DNA from: Tritrichomonas musculus
Taxonomy: Eukaryota; Parabasalia; Tritrichomonadida; Tritrichomonadidae
Direction: 5' to 3'
Assembly: GCA_039105265.1 (NCBI GenBank)
Contig: JAPFFF010000003.1
Location: 3,720,001 to 3,784,000, forward strand
Length of the DNA: 64,000 nt
The notes below the pieces were generated by a model that was not told the DNA's origin, searched no databases, and was given only the letters and a program-made list of their open reading frames with translations. A program made the position numbers and the translations under genes. Below are positions 1-11,200 of the stretch, one piece after another. The first letter of the stretch is position 1; the number at the start of each line of letters is the position of its first letter.

Positions 1-1480
1 GAAAAAGGACGAATTGCCCGTTTGGGACGACGAGCTCTACCTCGAGTACCACAGGGGGACTTTGACAACCCAAGAAGAGGTCAAACGTCAAAACCGTCAT
101 ATTGAGTCGCACTTGCACAATTGCGAGTGGCTGGCTGTTCTTTTGTTCGCACTTTTTCAATTGAGAAGTGAAGTGATTTTGAATGAAATCGACTCCGTTT
201 GGGAGGACGCGCTACTCCTCCAGTTCCATGACGCGCTGCCCGGCACTTCGATAAACGAGGCCAACAACGACATCCTGAAGAGAGGAAGAAAGGTATTGAA
301 AAAGCTTGAGAAAATTGAGAATGATCTCTCGAATTTGATTGCTTTGAAAATTGAAAATGATTTGAATCAAACCGTCGTTTTTAATACACTTTCTCATGAA
401 AGAAAATTCGCTGGCGTTTCCATACCAAGTGGCGGTTGGACGGTTTTGAATTCAAATGTTGAAATTGAATATGACGATACAGAAACGACCTTTTATAAAT
501 TGAAAAGAAACGATGATTTTCCAGTCAAAAAAATTAAGACGAATTTCATTTCAACCACCTTGCAAAAAAGTCCAACAAACGGCCAAAAAGTGACAATCAC
601 TAGTGATAAGTCGAAAGCGGTTTTTGTCAAAACGCCTTTCCTCTCAATTATTTTCAATGAAAACGGGTCGATAAAAAGTGTCAAGGACGTCAAAACAGGC
701 CGCGAGTTCCTCTCATCGGCTGCCAACAAATTTGAACTTTTTGAGGACAGGCCAATTAATTGGCCTGCCTGGGACATCCAGCGGTACCACAAAGAGATGC
801 AACTTTTTGAGTCAATTCAATTTGATGGATATGACTTCACTTCACATCATTCTCAAATTTTGATGAAGTATTCAATAAAAGGCAATAGAAACATCACTTC
901 ACCAAATGTCAGATTTTCAACGATAAATCAGACAATAACTTTTTCTGAGGATTCACCTTCAATTGACTTTACAACCGTCGTCAACTGGACCGAACACGAC
1001 AAGCTTCTCAAGGTCGCCTTCCCAACCTCAGTGCGAAGCAAATTTGCCAGATTTGGGATCCAATTTGGTCACATCACCAGATCGACTCACAAAAACACTC
1101 TGAGGGACTTCGCAAAGTTCGAGGCAAGCGGCCGCTGGGCGGACCTCAGCGACGCAAACGGAGGCGTCTCTTTGATGTCGGACGTTAAGAGCGGTTTTGA
1201 CGTTCATGAAGACGTTATTCGGATGTCACTTTTGAAGAGCCCAATGCAGCCCGACTCTTGGGCAGACTTCGGCGTCCGCAAGTTTGCGTATCGTGCCGTT
1301 TTTCACTCGACTCCGTTTGAAGAGAGCCGGGTTCCACTTTTGAGCGACGAACTGATTTGCCCTGTTTGTTTGGCCGGCCAAAAATCAATTCAAAAAATTC
1401 TTGAAAATTCCGTTGGTAGCTCGAGTTTGAATTATGGATCCGTTTTTGCTGAATTATTTCACGATGATGCTTTGAATTGA
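1..1480 (+). pseudogene. GH38 alpha-mannosidase, 3' part, open at the window's left edge
   Basis: The frame is open from base 2, so the start lies outside the window; the leucine codon at 14 is not a real start. The protein matches the C-terminal half of glycoside hydrolase family 38 alpha-mannosidases, which trim alpha-linked mannose from N-glycans in the ER, cytosol or lysosome-like compartments. Visible family signatures are ELYLEYHRGTLTTQ near residue 7 and the metal/substrate-site region LLLQFHDALPGTSI near residue 68. The long beta-sandwich region follows. The frame stops at a TGA at 1478-1480, but the remaining family C-terminus continues in another frame from about 1476 (next entry), so the gene is frameshifted or carries a sequencing indel near a run of A and T. 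The coding GC content is visibly higher than in the Maverick genes. Family assignment is firm; which subclass is not. Confidence 0.85.
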
Positions 1481-1814
1481 AAAACGGTTTGGCGGCGGTT
1501 TTTTGCCTAGAACTGCTGATTTTGCTATTTTGGACACTGAAAAAGTTGTAATTGAAACAATGAAGCTTTGCTTTGATAATAAATTTGGCTTCATTGCCAG
1601 ACTTTACGAGTCAGTTGGCGGCTGGACAAAAACAAGGATTTCATTCCCTCTTTTGAAATCTAAGCAGTGGGAAGCTGTCGTTGCAGATCTGCTCGAGAAA
1701 CCAGTTTTGAATGCAACAAATCTGAAAAAAATTGCTGATAATTCAGAAATTGTGCTAGAATTGGAGCTTAAGCCATTTGAACTTTTTTCGATTATGATAA
1801 CCAAAATTGATTGA
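1476..1814 (+). pseudogene. GH38 alpha-mannosidase, C-terminal tail in a shifted frame
   Basis: This piece contains VVIETMKLCFDNKFGFIARL followed by YESVGGWTKTRISF. These correspond to the closing beta-sandwich of GH38 enzymes, where the family has a conserved V-x-E-T-x-K stretch and an L-Y-E-x-x-G motif. It lacks an ATG at its start; the frame is open only from about 1476. It directly follows the previous piece, so the two are read as one gene with a single-base frame change between about 1440 and 1490. The tail ends in FELFSIMITKID, close to the usual family end, so the gene is complete at its 3' side. Either a real pseudogenising indel or an assembly error would explain it. Confidence 0.8.
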
Positions 1815-1874
1815 AAGTGAACTTTTGAAAGATTGATTATAATTTTTTTTTTATAGAAATAATTAAAATTGTTC

Positions 1875-2226
1875 GGTGCTGATTAACCAAAAGAGACTTT
1901 TTGTAAGGACATTCAATTAATTGAATGAGAATAATTTTACCTTTCAATTTTTTTATCTGAGAAAATATAAAAAAATAAAAAGATTTTTAAATCTTTTTAT
2001 GGTACATAATTTTTACCGATTCTTACCGCCAGCCGCGGGGTCTCGGCTTCGCTCGACGCCCGCTAGGCGGTATGAAGCCTCGGTAAAAATTATGTAAAAA
2101 TATAAAAAGATTAAAAATAATTTTATTTTTTAATTCTCTCAAAAATAAAAATAATTGAGAGAAAAAAATATTTTCTTTCAATTTTTGAATACCCTTACAA
2201 AAAGTCTCTTTTGGTTAGTCAGTACC
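1875..2226. mobile_element. 352-bp MITE with 8-bp target duplication
   Basis: The ends are inverted repeats of about 33 bp (GGTGCTGATTAACC... against ...GGTTAGTCAGTACC) with three mismatches. The flanks 1867-1874 and 2227-2234 are both AATTGTTC, a perfect 8-bp duplication as expected for hAT-type elements. There is no ORF. The inside is a second, nested dyad: TTACCG/CGGTAA-type arms around 2017-2090 enclose a GC-rich core (2027-2075) in otherwise AT-rich DNA. It is probably a non-autonomous element; the family is inferred only from the duplication length. Confidence 0.8.
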
Positions 2227-2349
2227 AATTGTTCTTTTATATCAAAGCTTTAAATAATTCTTATAACAATTACTTGTACTATCATGAATAATATATTATG
2301 TTAAAACATATTTTTGCATATTATTTATTTTTTTCTATTTATTATTTCA

Positions 2350-3408
2350 TAGACTTGTTATTCTCCGATTATCAAGATCGATAATTGATTGACTTCTTGA
2401 TATCGATACATAAATATACACAGATTCTCGAGATCGATTTCAGAGATCGAGAATTTTTTTTCTCAGCTTTTGATATCAGAATTTTCAATTAAACTTTTTG
2501 ATAAATATATGATCGTAATTTATTCTCAAATATTTCATAAAAAAGAATGTATTTTTTGATTTTAATCTTAAAATAAACATCAATACATTATATTATTTAT
2601 TTTTAAATAATATTATAAAATCACAAATACCAATTATAAAAAAAGATAAATCTGCTTGAAATCTCGAGATCTCGGTAATTGATATCAAGTTTACAATACG
2701 CCTTCATTAATCGCCTTTACTTGTTAAATATCAATGGGCAGCGGTTATTCTCAGAAAATTAATCATGAAAATATATTTAAACTTTTAAAAATAAATGCTT
2801 TTAACATTTAATAAAAAATACTAATTCAATGAATTTATTCAAAAAAATTGCAATTGAGAATACTCATAGAATAATGAAATTTGAACATACTCATAGAATT
2901 TGAAAATTTATGAAATTTGGTTGTAAAGTTTTCAAATTCTTGGGGCGAAAAAAAGTGGCATTTTGGGCGGAAAAGTGACCAAAATAGGAAATTCAAAGGT
3001 TTATATGATCATTTGAAAGGAACCGCCGGGCGATGTAAAATGAATTGAAAGGTTTTCTCCGGGCAATATAAAATTCCTCAATTTTTGAATGTGACAAAAA
3101 ATATTAAATCTGCCAAAAAAGCATTATTAATAACATAGCTTTACAATTACCTAATTTAATATATATATATATTAAAAAAAAATAAAAAAAAAAAAAATAA
3201 ACGTACTCAATTCATAAAAATAAATCGCCCTTGTTTTTAATTTTTTGGGCGAAAAATGAAGGCGTAGTTTACAATTATTTTTATATCACATTTCATATCT
3301 GATATCATGATAATCGATAATCTCGATATCAGATTTTTAAACGGATAATCGAGTATCAGATGCAAAAAAGTGACGTTTTTGATATCGATTCTCAAAATAA
3401 CAAGTCTA
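2350..3408. mobile_element. Palindrome-rich repeat family R, copy 1, split by an insert
   Basis: The outer ends are a 13-bp inverted repeat (TAGACTTGTTATT / AATAACAAGTCTA). The flanks 2342-2349 and 3409-3416 are both TTATTTCA, an 8-bp duplication. The body is full of short dyads built on GATATC, ATCGAT and CTCGAG. The same sequence, more than 90 percent alike by eye, recurs at 60894-62978. Without the insert at 2697-3266 the element is about 480 bp and has no ORF. Its autonomous partner is not in the window. Confidence 0.82.
2697..3266. mobile_element. 570-bp insert within repeat R copy 1
   Basis: The ends are TACGCCTTCATT and AATGAAGGCGTA, a perfect 12-bp inverted repeat. Flanks 2689-2696 and 3267-3274 are both GTTTACAA (8-bp duplication). 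The uninterrupted second copy of R at about 62836-62855 shows exactly the pre-insertion sequence with one GTTTACAA, which proves the insertion. The inside has several GGGCG-containing short repeats (2941-3060 and 3225-3252) and no ORF. It is a non-autonomous DNA element of unknown family. Confidence 0.85.
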
Positions 3409-3416
3409 TTATTTCA

Positions 3417-3974
3417 TTATAGTATTTTATATGTTTATACAATAAAAATTTAGATCTGGTCTTATCTCTTTATCATATACCATTAATGCTTTTATTATAC
3501 CCTAATATGATATGGCACATATAAATAAATATAAAATTGATGAAAACTTCATCAGCATACCTTTAAATTTTTGATAATTATTGAAGCATTTGATTCATGC
3601 TTTGTAAGCTTCTCTTTAAGAGCGTATGTCCAATTCAATGATCTGAATTCAATGAGATTTCTCAAATATTTTAATCTATTTTGTAAAATTCATATCAACC
3701 AAAATTTTTATCACAAAAAGTTATTAAAAAATTATCAAAAATATAATTATATCTTTTTGTAAATTCATTCAATTATGAATATAATAATATAACTATTAAT
3801 AATACTTTGTAATATAAATATTAATATTGTTTATATTTGATAAAGCAAGCATATATAATCTTTTTATTTATTCAATATTTTTAAAATCATTTATTAGATC
3901 AGTATTATAAGTTTCATAGTTATAATTCTATGGGATGAAAAATATTTCATGAAAAAGTTGAAAGAGTTTCTGCA
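3417..3974. other. AT-rich spacer without a recognisable gene
   Basis: No gene or repeat was recognised. A 63-codon frame at 3571-3762 is rich in F, Y, K and N as random AT-rich frames are, and was not accepted. Confidence 0.6.
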
Positions 3975-4137
3975 TACCCATCCCGCGCTTCAATTCGGAT
4001 TGTTCGTTATTTATTTTTTATTCTTTTGGTTAATGAAAATATATTAACTCATTTATGAACTTTTTCAAAAATAATTGAATTAATAATTTAATACATTCAA
4101 ATCTATTCAATTTATTATGGTCGATTTCATTTATTTA

Positions 4138-4198
4138 ATGGCTTCAAGAGCAGAGTTATTAAATGAGCTAATTTCTCTTTCTCAAACTAAAAAATACA
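4138..4198 (+). pseudogene. Transposase gene, first 20 codons, cut off by the outer Maverick
   Basis: An ATG at 4138 opens a frame that reads MASRAELLNELISLSQ and then meets the Maverick end. Counting one copy of the ATACA duplication, this piece joins in frame to the transposase at 51097. It therefore supplies the true start of the transposase, whose apparent ATG at 51096 is an accident of the junction. It is part of a DNA-binding N-terminus. Confidence 0.75.
4194..4198. repeat. 5-bp target duplication of the outer Maverick, left copy
   Basis: ATACA lies directly before the left TIR and matches 51092-51096 directly after the right TIR. Polintons usually make 6 bp; no 6-bp match exists here in any register I tried. 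Confidence 0.75.
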
Positions 4199-4506
4199 AG
4201 TAGTTAAGTATAGGCTGGGATTCATACTTCACCCCAGCCTACACGCTTCGCCACCAAGCTCAGGTACGCCTTCGCTTGGGCCTCAGCTTCCGGCCAAATA
4301 CCTACTGAAAAACCTATCGTAAGTACACACTCTCAACATTAGCTAATTTCCCACCCCCGTCCCTCAAGTTCAAGTACATTACCGTTTTTCAATATTTCTA
4401 TTAATTTTTTATACAACACTATACAAATGACCACACCATCAGATTTAAAGGTATGGAGTAGTTTTTGAGCTTTCTAATGGTGTTTTTTGAATTCTACACC
4501 CGAAAA
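4199..4506. repeat. Left TIR of the outer Maverick (308 bp)
   Basis: It is the reverse complement of 50784-51091 over its whole length, with no mismatch seen by eye. It contains a GC-rich dyad with arms CCAAGC/GCTTGG around 4254-4279. Only 23 bp separate the TIR from the stop codon of the first fibre gene. Confidence 0.95.
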
Positions 4507-4529
4507 AATATCTATCAACTTTTTGTATT

Positions 4530-7500
4530 TTACTGTAATGAATGTATTACATTCTTAGTGTTATCTTCAGCTAAGATACCATTTGATGTAAAGAATGAAG
4601 AATTAATCAATATGTAATTAACTGTTGCATTGATCATGAGATTGCTACTACTTAATGGAAATTCAATATTGTTTAACCAGATCTTAGTTGGTTCACATTG
4701 ATATTCAAACTTAGGTGAATTATTAACGTTGAATGATATACTGATTTTGATTTCGTTTACACTGGTAACATTATCTCTGGTTTCATTATAAGTCAAATAG
4801 AGTGTTCCATCATATTCGTCAAGTTGTTTTTCGAATTGATAACGAATGCTATTACTATTCGGTACGCTGAATGTGTACTTAATTATTGTTAATTTATTCA
4901 CTAACGCATCTAACCTAGCTTTTAATGATTCGTTCTCATGTTGTAGATTTGATATCTGACTGTTCATTGTTACGATTTTAGTAACATTATCACCTACTAA
5001 CTTGGCTAGATCTTGATGAGATTTAATATAATTATTTAATTTTGTCTTCAGTTCATCATTTTCACTTTTCAAAGCATAATTGGTCAAATCAACAGGTTCA
5101 GGGATTTCACTTTTCAATGCTATTTTATCTTGCTTCAATATTTTTTCCGCTAATATTAATTTGGTATCAAAAGAGTCTTCCCCATTATCGATGTAAAAGC
5201 ATAGACCATTACTATCGCTTTTATAATAGGTCAAGTTATAGGTTGTTCCATCAATTTCAACATCGACATTAACATCTCCATCTTCAGTGATAACACCATT
5301 ATAATCAAACAAATAATCAAACTCTTTTACAAAACCATCGTTATTTGATATTGTTCCAACAAGGCGAATTCCCCTAGTCAATTTTATTTTGACTTCCCAC
5401 GTTCCGGAATTATCTTGGACATTTTCAAAAGGCACATCGACAGCATCTTTATATATCAAATCATTTTTGCTTCGATATTTTGCATCTGCTTCCTCTTTTG
5501 TATACAGGTTATCCATATTAACCATATTATTTTTTAATTCATCTAATGCTTCATTTACTTCATCAACAGTTGGGAATTCATTTAAAGTCGTAGCTAGAGC
5601 TGTATCATTCTTTTCTATCTGCTCATGTAATGTATCTATCTTCTTATGTAAAGCATCTATATCACAAGTATATGCTAAATCATTTGTAGTAAATTCCATT
5701 CTTCTTTTTGCTGTATTCTCTTTGATGCTGATTCCACCAACCCTCAGTTTATTTGGGTTTGATATAACAAATGTTTTGTCATTCATAGTGCAGCTAGGAA
5801 AATCAGTTGTTCCTTGATAATTAATTGTTCCATCAGTAATATTAATAGTAACTATATTCTCTTCATAATCAACATCATTGTATTCACTAACTTTTTGCAC
5901 CAAAAATCGTGCTTTGATTGTTCCATCTGTGATAACATCTTCTGCTTCCAAATGGACCTCGCCATTGACATATTTACCAACAACATCTATTATGTCATCT
6001 CTAACCAAATCTGTTGATGACACACTCTTCTCTACAGTAGTCGCTAATGTTTTTATCATCGGTTTCATCGTATGACGGAATCTCTTACACATATCCATTG
6101 TTGATGTTAATGTCATGGCTACTTTAGACGGATCATCAAGTTCATCAGTAAAGTTTATTTCATTAACAGGTACATACTCCTCATCGCACCAAGCTATAAT
6201 ATTATTTAGTTTATCTTTGTTAGATAACGAACGCATCATTCTACCAACTGGAACAGATACCATATCACCAAAGAATACATCAGCTCCAATATCAGGTAGT
6301 TCGTCAGTGAGCTTACCAGCAATGTCTTCTACAACATTTGTACCAACATCAGACACCTTGGTTACAGTATTTATTAATTCCCTACCCCCAGTTTGTGCTG
6401 CTTTAGATGCAAATGATAATGCTTTACCAGCAACACCTATACCAGTAGCACCTAATACACAACCAACAGCACCTAAAGCAATACCTATGTTAGCTTTCAT
6501 ATCTACTTTATCCACTTCTTTTTGTAAATATTTTGTCTTCGCTGCTTGTTCTGCCATCTCTGAGTTCAATGTCTCTACATTGTTCTTTATATCTTTCACG
6601 TCATAAGAAACCACATCAACAGTATTTGTAACCATGTTTAGATCTGATCGCATAGTCATAATGTTATCAGCTGTAATTATCTTCGAAGAAGTAATATTGA
6701 AGTCCGTATACAAAGTTGTGGCTGCATCTGGTCTTGGAGTAATCTCATAAAATTGTTGTTGAATAATGTACTTAAAAGCATTTGTTGTTGGATCCCAGTT
6801 AACTTCTTCTATAGGATCCGTGTACTGTTGACGTAAATAGAGTTCGATATCTCTAGTCGCTATGTTAATGTTACTGCTGGACCAATAATAGTTAATTTTT
6901 TCAATACTATCTAATTCAGCAATCAAATCTATGTCGTACCCATAATGTTCGTTCTTATGTAGTTCATCCCATCTAAAAGTAAGCCTGTTACTCGCTCCAT
7001 CAAGTGACATATCGTAAACAATTTTGTCTATACGGTTCAACAACGACTCTACCTCTTCTTTATTACTGTTTTGGATCTGTAATTGTAGCGGTAAATAATC
7101 GTATCCTTCTTTAGTATATATCTCTACTGTTGAATCACATCTATCTATTTCTATGCTATGCGCAGAACCATTTGCCTCTGTACCATCTTTGAACAACAAC
7201 TTTGTAGTGCCATTGGCGAACATCACTTTCATGAAATTTTCATTAGTATCATCCAACAACATCTTATTCCATTCACTACGTTTGCATCTAACATAGCATC
7301 CACTTGCTCCATAATTATTTTTGTTTACACGAAGATATTGCTTACTGCTCTCTATTTTCCCATTGCTACGTCCTTGCATTTTCTCTCCAACCCATTTTGT
7401 TCCATCCCATATTAGGCTCCATCTATTACCAAAACAGTGTTCAGTAAATGTAAAATTAAGGTTAATGGGTATTGTATAATCATTTGGAATTCGATATATC

Positions 7501-8186
7501 ATCTTGTAGTAATCAACTGAGTCGACATTCACTGTAGTTACGACACTTGGTTTATAAAAGTAATGAACATCTGATTCATACAACTGAAGAGCATTACGCG
7601 CATCTATTACATCACACTTGACTACTGGCTTCTTCGCAACCATCGAGTCTTGCTTTAGTAAGTACTGTATCGATAGCTCCCCATTCATGTATAATGAATA
7701 TGGATTCACACCGAGTCTAGTATCAAATGCTATAAAGAACTCAGGGCCGAATGTAGTCCAATGTGTGACCATACATTTAAGATCAGTACGACATGTAATA
7801 CACGGACCTTTTGCTTGATGATTTTCAACGTATGCAGTAAATTCTTTCACTAGATTGCCTTCATAATCGTATATCACTTCTTTCCTAAGTATGAATTTGA
7901 ATACGACAGTTACGTCAGGAGCAGCTATTATCTTATTTAGTACGTCATTTGACATATTAATTTTCAGGATGTTGTAGTTAGCCATCGACAGTGATTCATC
8001 TTTATAGGCTGTTATGTTCTCATTTTTGATTTCATATTCAGGATAACCTTCTACTTCTTCAAACCAGCTTCCTCCTTGTACATATCCATCCAAATCACTC
8101 AGCGTTAATAATTCACTTGCTTTCCTAGTAGCATCTCCTACCTTAAATTGTATGTCTCCAATGAATTTTGTTGTCGTCTCGTCCAT
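4530..8186 (-). CDS. Giant fibre-like protein 1 of the outer Maverick (1218 aa)
   Basis: No enzymatic domain is recognised. The protein has a glycine/alanine-rich hydrophobic stretch GIALGAVGCVLGATGIGVAG (about residues 555-575). Coiled-coil stretches lie near 525-555 and 1040-1100 (IVTMNSQISNLQHENESLKA). Short 'ALKSEIPEPVDLTNYALKSE' units are of the kind found in phage and virus tail fibres. It is a paralogue of the neighbouring split gene: both have W-x-LIWDG-x-x-W and the strongly shared stretch SSKI-x-x-ADNIMTMR-x-DLN. Fibre or spike role is inferred from coiled coils, length and element context, not from homology I can test. The start is the ATG at 8186, with a 27-bp gap from the upstream gene, suggesting co-transcription. 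Confidence 0.8.
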   Translation of the reverse strand: MDETTTKFIGDIQFKVGDATRKASELLTLSDLDGYVQGGSWFEEVEGYPEYEIKNENITAYKDESLSMANYNILKINMSNDVLNKIIAAPDVTVVFKFILRKEVIYDYEGNLVKEFTAYVENHQAKGPCITCRTDLKCMVTHWTTFGPEFFIAFDTRLGVNPYSLYMNGELSIQYLLKQDSMVAKKPVVKCDVIDARNALQLYESDVHYFYKPSVVTTVNVDSVDYYKMIYRIPNDYTIPINLNFTFTEHCFGNRWSLIWDGTKWVGEKMQGRSNGKIESSKQYLRVNKNNYGASGCYVRCKRSEWNKMLLDDTNENFMKVMFANGTTKLLFKDGTEANGSAHSIEIDRCDSTVEIYTKEGYDYLPLQLQIQNSNKEEVESLLNRIDKIVYDMSLDGASNRLTFRWDELHKNEHYGYDIDLIAELDSIEKINYYWSSSNINIATRDIELYLRQQYTDPIEEVNWDPTTNAFKYIIQQQFYEITPRPDAATTLYTDFNITSSKIITADNIMTMRSDLNMVTNTVDVVSYDVKDIKNNVETLNSEMAEQAAKTKYLQKEVDKVDMKANIGIALGAVGCVLGATGIGVAGKALSFASKAAQTGGRELINTVTKVSDVGTNVVEDIAGKLTDELPDIGADVFFGDMVSVPVGRMMRSLSNKDKLNNIIAWCDEEYVPVNEINFTDELDDPSKVAMTLTSTMDMCKRFRHTMKPMIKTLATTVEKSVSSTDLVRDDIIDVVGKYVNGEVHLEAEDVITDGTIKARFLVQKVSEYNDVDYEENIVTINITDGTINYQGTTDFPSCTMNDKTFVISNPNKLRVGGISIKENTAKRRMEFTTNDLAYTCDIDALHKKIDTLHEQIEKNDTALATTLNEFPTVDEVNEALDELKNNMVNMDNLYTKEEADAKYRSKNDLIYKDAVDVPFENVQDNSGTWEVKIKLTRGIRLVGTISNNDGFVKEFDYLFDYNGVITEDGDVNVDVEIDGTTYNLTYYKSDSNGLCFYIDNGEDSFDTKLILAEKILKQDKIALKSEIPEPVDLTNYALKSENDELKTKLNNYIKSHQDLAKLVGDNVTKIVTMNSQISNLQHENESLKARLDALVNKLTIIKYTFSVPNSNSIRYQFEKQLDEYDGTLYLTYNETRDNVTSVNEIKISISFNVNNSPKFEYQCEPTKIWLNNIEFPLSSSNLMINATVNYILINSSFFTSNGILAEDNTKNVIHSLQ

Positions 8187-8213
8187 TTAAGTCCAAAAAA
8201 ATAATTCTCTATT

Positions 8214-11200
8214 CTACTCTATATTTGCGCACTTCTTCTCTAATGTAGCAAGTCTTGTCTCAAGAGTATCAATATATGCATCCTTCTGGTCTATCATTTC
8301 CTTCACTTCTGCTTTAGTAATATAAGCAGTCATATCTATATCCTCCAGTGGATGCTTAGTACTTGACTTGCTTTCTAGTTCTTTTATTTTCTCGCACATG
8401 AATGCTATTGTACCCTTTAAAGTATCGCGATATGTCTTTGCAATATTAATACATGTATCAAATGAAACCATCATCTTGTCAGCATCCTTCATTGTTATTT
8501 CAAGTTCAGGTTCATCATCTGTTTCTTCATGATATGCCCATGCAAGAATCTTTTCTAATACATCTTCCTCTGCTAATGTTTCTGGGTTATCATTACGACG
8601 GAACCAACTTGGAATATTAAATAATCCTATTCTATTTGCTACATATGCTTCTGCTGCTACTCCTGCTATAGCTGCTGCATCACCAGGATGATGTCTAACA
8701 AACTGCCATTGACCATGTAAGAACCTTCTAGCAACATAACCTACTGCTCCCATAATAACCTGGGTAGTTGCACTTATAACACCATCTTGTTGGTACATTT
8801 CTATCACTCCATTTACAATATTAATTACATGTAGTCTTCTTCTATCTATTGTAGCAACTACATTTCCATTATATAGTACTTGTGTTATTTCTTCCCCAGT
8901 TGTTTCATCTAATGTGTCATTAAAAGCTAAAAGATTACCATGAGAATAAATATTATCCATTAGTTCTCCTCTTTGTTCATCACTCATTTGTTCTATCATT
9001 CTTGCTGTTATTGCTGGTGTTGTTCCTGGTACTGTCCAAGTATCTGTTGTGGCAACAAGGTCATAATGCTGATATCTAACTCCATTTGCATTGACTTCTA
9101 TTTGTGAATTTATTCCAACAAATCGTACTTGACCTCCACTAATATTTGCTGTTGTTGGAGCAGAATAATCAATAGTAGCAACAATTGGGTCAATGGTCTC
9201 TCCTCTATGGTCAATAATATTTATCCATGCTTCCATTGTTTGCTCATTCAAGTAAGGTTCTAAACCAATATCTCCATTTTGAACAAATGGTAAATTTAAT
9301 CTGTCTTGCATAGATAATTGTTCAATATCTCTCGCTGTGTATGTTGTTCCTTCCCATTCTATTGACCAATTGTTATCAGTAGCTCTATGTATTCTATCTG
9401 TCATCTCAATATCAGCTGGTCTTATTAGAGTCCTTCGTTGAAATACATTATTATGGATAATGAGTTGGTCATTATAAAACAAATCATACACATTAAACCA
9501 CTCTCTTCCATGATATTGGATACGTAAGATATCAGGATGACTAGCAACTAATGCATTTCGTTCTTCTCTTGTCAAATCAGCTATGTCTTCTAAGGTATAC
9601 TGAGTTCCAGCAATATCAATAACAGGAACTTGATTCCTAAGTGCAATCGTAGTTGAAGCTGTATTTGTCATTGTAGTCTGTGGTACAGTTATATCTGTTC
9701 GAATCTCATCTGTTTCATCTGTAACAACCTGTGGCTGAACTTCTCTATGAGTTCTCACTAATGATTGCTCAGTGGTTGTGATAGTATTAGTTGCATTATC
9801 AGTATCATTATCAGTTATTGTAATCGAGGATGAATTAATATTTAATGTTTCAGTTCCATTTGTATCTGGTCTATTTCTAAAGAAGTGTAAGACATTCGAA
9901 CCAAGTGTAGCAATAGCATTTCCTAACTGAGTTAATGCATGTGTTGTAGATAGAACAACCTGTGTTGCTGAAAATGTTGATATAGCTCCAGCCACGGGTA
10001 TTTGAACAGTTGTTGTAGTTGGCAAAAATCTTTCCATAGTCATCTTATCAGCCTTCAAATCAACATTCACCAAAAACTTACCTTGAAAGCCACTACCTCC
10101 ATCACCAGGATATCCTCCACCTCCACCTCCTCCACCATTACCTCCTGGCCCAGGGAAAGGTGTTGTTTGATATGTATTAATATTTACTGAGTTATTGGAC
10201 ATATTTAATGTTGAGAGTACCCCTGCAATCGATACTACTGAAGCTAGAATATTTAAAATCGTATTTGCAACTGATATACCTTGTTTAATACTATCAGTAT
10301 ATTCATTATACATGGCTTGAATTCTCATTTGCTCAGCTAGATTATCAACTGTCTGTTTCAATAAAGCATAATCATATTGCAATATGTCAGTAATTCCTCC
10401 AACAACATTTAAGTCTCTTCTCATCGTCATGATATTATCAGCCCATATAATCTTTGATGAATAAATATTTAAATCTGTTGATATAGTTGAACAGTTTCTT
10501 GGATCTGGTTCTACTTCATAAAATTGTTCTTGTAAGATTATGTTAAATGGATTAACTTTTACATCAAATTCAAATAATTCTTTTTCCATGTATATTCGAA
10601 TGTTCTTATGATTAAATCCTTCAATGATTTTAATGGAATACCTTTTTTCTCGATGATAATTAAATGATTCTAGACAAGGATTTGATCCATAAGTGTGCAT
10701 GACTCCAGAATTAATACAGTGTTCAGGATGACAATCCCATTTTAATTCTGTTATGTTTCCATTAATATTTAAATCTGCATAAACATATAATCCGTCTTCT
10801 TCGTTTAATCCGCTTGGTGCATCAACATACATTCTAGCTTGTTCATATTTATTTCCATCTTGTGTGAATGTACCTGAACTGCTAGGATCAAAAACTGCAG
10901 TTGTTCCTACGTTTAATATGGTTCCATCTTTCTTAACAACTCTCCAATTTGTAAGATAGTCTTTTAGTATGTGAGCATAATTATCATCATCTGTTAAATC
11001 TTCTTTTATTGTTCCTTTTATCCATTTCCCAATTAGTTCGTTCTTTTTAATTATTATTGCTGGAGCTCCGCTATTATTATTCATGTATGATATTTTTGCT
11101 GTAAACACATTTTGACAGTTATTTCCTGTCCAATTTTTCCCATCCCATATTAATTCCCAAGTGTGCCTAAATAAATAGTCCTTGAACCTAAATACCATAT

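Noticed and set aside
3571-3762. 63-codon frame
   Set aside because: AT-rich composition, no family likeness, lies between repeats.
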